Shown piece after piece: positions 57,602-64,000 of a stretch of DNA of 64,000 bases. Under the pieces are notes generated by a model, which had not been told where the DNA came from, made no database searches, and saw only the letters and a program-made list of their open reading frames with translations. Location of the stretch: NCBI RefSeq assembly GCF_028476545.1, contig NW_026731610.1, positions 732,501-796,500 on the forward strand, in the 5' to 3' direction. Positions within the stretch are counted from its first letter, which is position 1. Every line of letters begins with the position of its first letter. The stretch comes from Physella acuta (Eukaryota; Mollusca; Gastropoda; Physidae). The translations under genes were made by a program, and so were the position numbers.

Positions 57602-58712
57602 ATGGGGCCATTCGTTGCTAGCGTCCCACTTATGGGACGCTTGTTGTACACTTGATATAACGAAGTAGTAAAAAAAAATTGTTATTCTTAAATTTTTATC
57701 AGATAGAAATATGGTACTGCTACAAGTTTCAAATGTATTTTGCACTTAAAATGTTAATATTTTAGAAGATATGCATTTTCCTGTGCACATGTTTTCTTTT
57801 TTCCGCCATTTTGACAAGTCCTGCAAATCCGGCACTATAACATTTTTCTAAATTATTTTTTTTCACAAAACACACACACATTCAATAGTCTAGCCATTTT
57901 CAAATACAATGAAACATAATTTGTGTTTTAACTAGTTTTTGATAAATTTTAGCAATTTTTTTTACAAGCGTCCCATAAGTGGGACGCTAGCAGAATATGG
58001 GTTAAAAAAAGTATACTGTAAAAAAACTTCAACTCAAATAGAACAAAATCACTAATCAGAGAAGACTGAGAATAGGTAAAAGTATACGGACAGCTGACAG
58101 CCGCTTGGGCAACAATTCCATGCTTGCCACTGCCCGATTGCCGACTTTTTTGAATATCGTTAAATGGGGAATGTTATTCTATTTAGAATGCGTTCCTCTA
58201 CATTCAGTATGTATTAAGTTGATCTGAGTGACGTAATATTTTAGTTATTAGCCAGGTACTGGACTCTGGGTTCGTGTAGGGTGGAAGATAAGACCAGTGA
58301 GAACCGAAGGACAGAAAATACCGATATACAGTAGTCAAACCAATATCCAAGCCAGTTAGTCGAAGTTTGCCGTATTGAGGGCTACCTGGCTATAGGAGAC
58401 ACCTCCTGGGCCAGTGGTGTCCGTAACTGGCTCCTAAAGTCGATTGGGATAGTCATACAGTTATATTATTTGATTACTAAATGTATCATAGCAGAGTTAG
58501 CTAAAACTGCGAAGCATATGTATGTATTTATATGCATCAATATTAGTTCGTATTTAACGCTATTCATTTCAAATTATAAATCAAATGTGTTTACCTAATT
58601 CTTATCAACTATCGTAATATTAAAAAAAAAATGTTAGTTGCTCTTTAAAAACTTGGAATTTTGTAAATTGTAACTTTTGGCTCTTCCGTCTCAAAGGTTG
58701 TCGACCCCTTCT

Positions 58713-59364
58713 CAATCCACTTTAGTAGTTAACTTTATTTTTTCTTTCTTTACGGACATGACCGGTTCAGGAGATGTCTCCCATTTGCCAGGCAGGCCTC
58801 GACACGACAAACTCAATCTAACTGGCTTAAATATCGGTTTGATTACCTTGTGTTGGTCACTTCTGTCCTTTGGTTCTCACCAGGTATATCTTCCACCCTA
58901 CTGAACGCAGGGTAAATTCTTACCCCGCCGTCCAGTACCCAGCTCAACAGTAGGAAGCTAATAACTAAAAACTACGTCGCTCAGGTCAAATTAATTACTA
59001 CTGATGGATAAGGAAATGCATTCTGAATAAAATATCATTCCCCTATTAACGACATTCGAAAAAGTCGGCACTTGGGCAGTGGCAAGCATGGGATGGTTGC
59101 CTAGTGGCTGTACACAGCTCGGCTGTGGTGCTGGGCCTGGTGCCCAAGCTGCTGTCCGTATACTTTATGCTGCATCTATTCTCACTGTTCCCGTATGAGT
59201 TTTTTTCTACTGTTTAAAATTGTGTTTCTTTACAGTAGAATTTTGTTATGAGTTCTGAAGATGAAATAATATAAATATTAATATTTGTGCAAGGAGCTAG
59301 AGAGCCGCATCTTGACATAAAAAACGCCGCATGCGGCTCGCGAGCCGCAGGTTTCCGACCCTAT
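58713..59364 (-). mobile_element. hAT-family copy, head-to-head with the preceding one
   Basis: Inverted interior (gtcggcacttgggcagtggc; ggttctcaccagg..cttccaccct) and left terminus gccgcatgcggctcgcgagc plus aggtttccgaccc at 59364. Together with 58006-58712 it makes a loose palindrome of about 0.6-kb arms. Confidence 0.7.
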
Positions 59365-60919
59365 ATTTTTATTGTTTGATTACTAATTTCATTACTCTGG
59401 TGAAACGAGAGTATGTTTTTACATGAATAAATATCTTTTTTTCCTAATGAATAAATATCTTTTTTTCCTAATGTTTTTCTATATAATTTAGAGCCAATTA
59501 ATTATTCAGCAATCAAAAAAAATTTAAAAAATGGACAAAAGTTTAGATAATATTAGGTAAGAAAATATTAATAACTATGTAGTATATAATAAATTTAAAA
59601 CATCATTTTAGTTTATTTTGTATTTTTAATTTTGTTTGCTCACAAAAAAATTCCCTAAATTGTTGCTTCCTCTAGTTGCTATACATTTTATTATGGGAAA
59701 TAACTAACAAAAGGAAATATTATCTTGTTATCTCTATTCCGTTCAGGGATGTGCCGCTATGTATTTCCTGTCAATTAATTTTACGCCACCATGAAATGAA
59801 ATAGGGAGAATTCTACACATGTCATAGATGTGTCTAGCAGTTAGGGCACATTATTCCTCTATCTGACATTAACAAGATAGCCACATTGTCTTCATGTTTG
59901 CCGATAATGATGTGGATGAGGTACGGCGTCTATGCCACAGAGTGCTTGGGTTTCACGATACTGATGTTGGAGTTTTCATTCGTAGATTTTAAAACGTTTC
60001 GTTCTGTGGCCATCACGGGTGGAACTACAAGGCCGCCAGACCCCGCAATGCGGGGTGGGGGGGGGGGGGGGGGGGGTACAACGACAACGGGTGAGGGTCT
60101 GACATTTTGTAAGTCGTTAAAAACGTGACGTCATTTGTGGATGGCCACACCCTATATCAGAAGGTTATCCGACGCGTGAGCTGGCCACATACAGATGTAC
60201 ATGTGAAAAACATCTCTCTGTCTTTTATGCATTACTGCATCATTTACCCAATCGCCATGAAAAGTTAGGAAGGTGTTGAGTACAGCCCCGCAAAGATTTC
60301 TGTCATAGGCCTAGCATTTTTTTTTACATATTGTAGTGATTTAGCGCCACGATATCCTGCATAAGCGGATGGGGTTACTACTTGAATCTACCGGCGGCAC
60401 TTGATAATTTCGGGGGGCGGACTAAGAGATGCCTGGAAGAAACACTGTGTTGCACCCATCACCCGTGTATTAATGTAACCGGTAGCTCACAAGAGCCCCG
60501 TGACTCTCCTGACACCTGGGCCGTCGCCGAGGGACTTGGCGTGTCTCGTTGGTAGTGTGGACAAAGCCGCGCCCCAACAAATAAGCTCCAAGAAATGAAC
60601 TGCCGACATTGTTCACATTTAATTAAACTTCTGGAAAACAGGGCTCACGACTAAATATACACGTTTTGATGTAAGCCTCATAAAAGTCGGCGTCAGTTTG
60701 GTGTGTTGGAGTAGATTTAGAGCGTGTGCTCGCGTGTTGGAAAAAAAATTATGTGAGGGGGGGCGGAAGCTTTTTTCTAGTTCCGCCAGCTGGTGGTCAA
60801 CTCACAGTTCTAAGACATCGTTCTCTAACAGCTCCATGAGTATATACACGTACATCTACGATTTCCTTTTGAATAGTAGTTATTTGCTGATATGTTTCAC
60901 TTCAATGTGAAAATGGAGA
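59365..60919. other. Repeat-field remnants and G-run insert
   Basis: A palindrome-unit fragment (59400-59760) and a truncated copy of the recurrent coding remnant (59880-60020, cut by gtggaactacaaggccgcca and a 20-G run). A CpG-richer stretch at 60440-60620 has no supported frame. A partial remnant lies at 60780-60910 (MELLENDVLEL on minus). Confidence 0.5.
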
Positions 60920-61290
60920 ATTCTACACATGTCGTAGATGTATCTAGCAGTTATGGCACATTATTCCTCTATCCAACAGTTTCTCAATAGCCACAATGTC
61001 TTCCTGTCTGTCGACAACTATGTGGATAAAGTGTGGCGGGTCTGCTACTCAGTTCTTTGGTTTCAGGACTATGATGTAGGGGTTTTCATTTGTAGATTTT
61101 AAAACTTTTCGAACTATGGCCGGCTCACAAAGTTCTGAGAGAGCTTCCTATAACAGCTCCATGAGTATATCAACGTACATCTACGTTGTATATAGTTGTT
61201 GTATGATAATGTTTCACTTCAATGTTTAGCAATCTGTGCGCTTTTTTTTTTGTCAGTGGTTCTTAGAGCGACACCATCTGCTATGAGCAA
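60920..61290 (-). pseudogene. Recurrent minus-strand coding remnant, copy 3
   Basis: Minus-strand frame ILMELL, stop, EALSELCEPAIVRKVLKSTN, ENPYIIVLKPKN, stop, VADPPHFIHIVVDRQEDIVA, IEKLLDRGIMCHNC. It is the best-preserved version of this segment and supports the minus strand as the coding one. Identity unknown. Confidence 0.45.
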
Positions 61291-61586
61291 TTTATTTTTT
61301 TAATATATTTTGTTTGAATTAATTATCTGTGACAGTAAAAAGTTATATCGCCATCTTGCCTTTGTCTACGACCCTTCCAGTAACCCGCATTCTCATCTCC
61401 CCTCCCCTCCCCACTCACACTTATGATAAGTTATTTCAGCACACAGATCGCTGGTCAGGTGACTTAGCATCCAATTATATAATTGGCTTGACCAACTCGT
61501 CTACACATAACACACTGTCCAAGGCTTGAATTAATCATGGTATTAAATAATGATAATACAATTATTGCTGGCAATTTTCATTTTCA

Positions 61587-61936
61587 TCTTGTCCCTTGTT
61601 TTCAAGGGATCCAAAATTTCATATATGCAGTAGATTAGCAAGTGATAGATAAAGCAGTGGTTTCCCATGTGGAAAAAAGCAGCCGATCATTGAGCTAATG
61701 CTTTAGCACCTTTTTTAGCGCAAATTAATTATTCAGAAATCCAAAACTTATCCATAATAGACAAAACTTTAGGTAACAAAATATTGATAACAGCGTCCTA
61801 TATAATAAATAAAACAATGATTTTAGTTTGTATTGTACTATTACTTTTGTTTTCACACACCCGTTTTAGGATATTTGTAGCTTCCCCTGAATGTCATAAA
61901 TTTAAATAAAAAGAAATATTCTTTTGTTTCTAATCT
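61587..61936 (+). repeat. Palindrome-marked unit
   Basis: tcccttgttttcaagggatc followed by the standard unit text (caaattaattattcagaaat). Confidence 0.7.
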
Positions 61937-61944
61937 GTATAGGG

Positions 61945-62258
61945 CAGGGGTCGGCAACCTGCGGCTCGCGAGCCGCATGCGGCTCTTTTGGTGTCAAGAT
62001 GCGGCTCTTCAGCTATATGCACACATATTAATAATTGTTTTATTTTATTTTTAAAACTCATAAAAGTATTAGTCTGCAGCACTCGGTAATGAAAGATATA
62101 ATAACAAATATAAACAATAAACATTCGCTATTCTATTAGAATATTTAGTTACTCCCTATTTCAATGTACTTCCTTGTTTTCTAAAGCTCTTTAAAAACTG
62201 GGAAATTTTATAAATTGTACCTTTTGGCTCTTCGGTCTCAAAAGGTTGCCGACCCCTG
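61945..62258 (+). mobile_element. Complete hAT MITE with 8-bp target duplication
   Basis: 314 bases from CAGGGGTCGGCAACC to its complement GGTTGCCGACCCCTG, flanked by GTATAGGG at 61937-61944 and 62259-62266. Subterminal gcggctc repeats near the left end and ggctcttc near the right. This is the reference copy for the other hAT fragments listed. Non-coding. Confidence 0.93.
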
Positions 62259-62339
62259 GTATAGGGATGTGCTGCGATGTATTTCCCGTCAATTAATTTT
62301 ATGCCGCCATGAAATCTAAAATGGATATTTCTACACTTG

Positions 62340-62560
62340 TCATGGAGCCGCATGCGGCTCTTTGGATGTCAATGTGGGGCTCTTGATTTTCATGCACAAA
62401 TATTAATATTTATATTATCTCATTTTCAAAACTCTTAAAAAAAGTATAATGTAAAAAAAAAAAAAAAAAAAAAAAAAAACTTTAACAGAATAAACACACT
62501 AATCAAAGAAGATTGAGAATAGGTAAAATAGAAAGTATACGGACAGCTATACATTGCTAT
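62340..62560 (+). mobile_element. hAT-family left fragment with empty TTAA site
   Basis: gagccgcatgcggctctttg through tttcaaaactcttaaaaaaa and a 29-A run to gagaataggtaaaatag. The single TTAA at 62435 marks the piggyBac empty site. Confidence 0.75.
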
Positions 62561-62694
62561 ACATTTATATATGGGAAACAACTAATAAACGAAATTCTTT
62601 TGTTTCTATTCCGTTCAGGGATGTGCCGCGATGTATTTCCCGTCGACTAATTTTATGCCGTCATGAAATCAAAATGGAAAATTCTACACATTTC

Positions 62695-63998
62695 ATGGAG
62701 CCGCATGCGGCTCTTAGGATGTCAATGTCCGGCTTTCCATTTTCATGCTAACATTTTAATATTTATATTATTTCATTTTCAAAACTCTTAAAAAGTATAC
62801 TGTAAAAAAACAACTTTAACTTAAATAGAATAAACACACTAATCAGAGAAGATTGAGAATAGGTAAAATAGTTGGGCAACAGGCCCAGCCCCACACCCGT
62901 GCTGTGTACAGCCCCGTGGCAACAATTCCATGCTTGCCACTGCCACTGCCCAAGTGCCGACTTTTTCGAATTTCGTTAAATGCGGAATGTTATTCTATTC
63001 AGAATCCATTCCTCTACCTGTCAGTATGCATTAATTTGACCTCAGCGATGTAGTATTTTAGATATTAGTTTTATACAGTTAAGCCAGGTACTTGACTCTG
63101 GGTTCGTGTAGGGTGGAAGATAAGCCCAGTGAGAACCGATGGACAGAAAATACCGATATACGGTCATCAAACAAATATCCAAGCCAGTTTGTCGAAGTTT
63201 GCCGTATTGAGGGCTGCCTGGCTATAGGAGACACCTCCTGGGCAAGTGGGGTCAGTAACTGGCTTCTAAAGTCGATTGGGACAGTCATATAGTTATATTA
63301 TTTGATTACTAAATTTGCGAAACAATTGTATTTATGTATATGCATCAATATTAGTTCGTATTTAATGCTATTCATTTCAAATCATAATTCAAATTTATTT
63401 ACCTAATCCTTATCAACTATTATTATATTAAAAAAAGTTAATAAAAAGTCTAGTGACAATTTAAGCGCAATTTCCTTAATTTTTTTTTTTTTTTAAATGT
63501 GAAAAAATGATTAGGCCTAGCGAAACAAAACATTGTAATTGTAACTCCCTATCACTCTCATATAAATTATAAATAAATTAATAGGGTACAAAAATAACGT
63601 TTGAATTAATAAATAAAAAAAGACAACTATATTAACCTATATCAACGGAAATAGGTTTATTTTAACGAGTAGGCCTACTCAGTTTAAAAAAGTAGTAAAT
63701 ATCATCCTAGGCCTACACGATGCTCAGTTTAAATGTTCTTAATTATTTTTTTTTGTGAGCGAACGAAAGGATATTTTTGAAAACTTTCTTCGGCAATATT
63801 GGTCTAAATTATGGCAGGAATCGATTGGTAAATGTTTCAAGTCGCTAAGTGGTCTGGTTGCCGATATATGGGCTAAAAAACTGCTAAAACCTGCATTTGT
63901 TCGAGGTTTTTTTGCACTAAAAAATGTAAGGGGCTCTTTAAAAATGTGTGTAAATTGTAGCTTTTGGCTCTTCTGTCTCAAAAGGTTGTCGACCCCTG
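62695..63998 (+). mobile_element. hAT-family long copy reaching the window end
   Basis: From gagccgcatgcggctcttag to ggttgtcgacccctg at 63998. It contains the family interior, including ccgatatacggtcatcaaac and the inverted-complement text found at 58.7-59.0 kb. Short frames within it lack recognisable features. Confidence 0.75.
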
Positions 63999-64000
63999 GT

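Larger units (their letters stand above)
51746..58001. mobile_element. piggyBac-like element with TTAA duplication and empty-site paralogues
   Basis: Terminal CCCATATT at 51746 and its complement AATATGGG ending at 58001, each bordered by TTAA (51742-51745 and 58002-58005). Uninterrupted copies of the host hAT at 62435-62438 and 62788-62791 have a single TTAA at the same point. Subterminal inverted text (gggacgctagcaacgaacgg and its complement, with a gtcccat-atgggac palindrome) occurs near both ends. No transposase is visible; 4.27 kb of its 6.26 kb is the Helitron-like pair. Confidence 0.85.
51653..58712 (+). mobile_element. hAT-family copy split by a piggyBac-like insertion
   Basis: Left part from gagccgcatgcggctctttg to tttcaacatc, right part from aaaaaagtatactgtaaaaa to ggctcttccgtctcaaaggt and gacccctt at 58712. 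The uninterrupted order is seen at 62695-63998. The outermost left terminus is missing, as in the copies at 62343 and 62697. Confidence 0.75.

Overview
The window looks like nuclear DNA from a heterobranch, probably planorbid-like, gastropod snail. The evidence is an AT-rich background packed with (TA)n arrays and AGATCT-rich stretches, a chemosensory-type GPCR of the kind expanded in gastropods, a lineage-specific C2H2 zinc-finger gene, tRNA-derived SINEs, and an interspersed repeat (called R1 here) with palindromic ends that I associate with freshwater snail genomes. The species assignment is inference. Nothing prokaryotic is present.

Layout. 0-6 kb: one intronless GPCR gene broken by a single in-frame TAA, then a 28-bp minisatellite fused to an RNA polymerase II subunit RPB11 (POLR2J) pseudogene from which it appears to have arisen. 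6-14 kb: three R1 copies, a THAP-type zinc-finger first exon, G-run repeats and a dimeric SINE. 14.7-16 kb (minus strand): a one-exon C2H2 gene with an N-terminal 13-residue repeat region and six intact fingers, interrupted by one TAA and followed by two dying fingers. 16-27 kb: SINEs, R1, a duplicated block that recurs at 40 kb, and unit repeats. 27.5-30 kb: a CACTA end fragment followed by a 1.96-kb TTAA-flanked Kolobok-like element. 30-31 kb: a GC-richer stretch with a possible terminal exon and a 27-bp in-phase minisatellite. 33-36 kb: hAT elements and an unrecognised minus-strand ORF. 36-51.6 kb: a field of degenerate 1-2.4 kb repeat units, each marked by a small palindrome. It carries minus-strand coding remnants, a hAT transposase remnant and two spliceable exons of a C-type-lectin-like gene (49.2-50.3 kb). 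51.6-58.7 kb: a three-level nest, with a hAT copy holding a piggyBac-like TTAA element, which holds a tandem pair of Helitron-like units. 58.7-64 kb: more hAT copies, including one complete 314-bp MITE with an 8-bp target duplication.

The recognisable host genes are few and mostly broken, so they form no pathway. The GPCR, zinc-finger, THAP and lectin-like pieces belong to families that expand and decay quickly in snails. The clearest signals are evolutionary: a minisatellite born from a coding exon, insertions whose ends can be fixed against paralogous empty sites in the same window, and recurrent minus-strand segments that keep one reading frame between diverged repeat copies. All coordinates were read by eye; repeat boundaries without a target duplication are approximate to about 10-30 bases.
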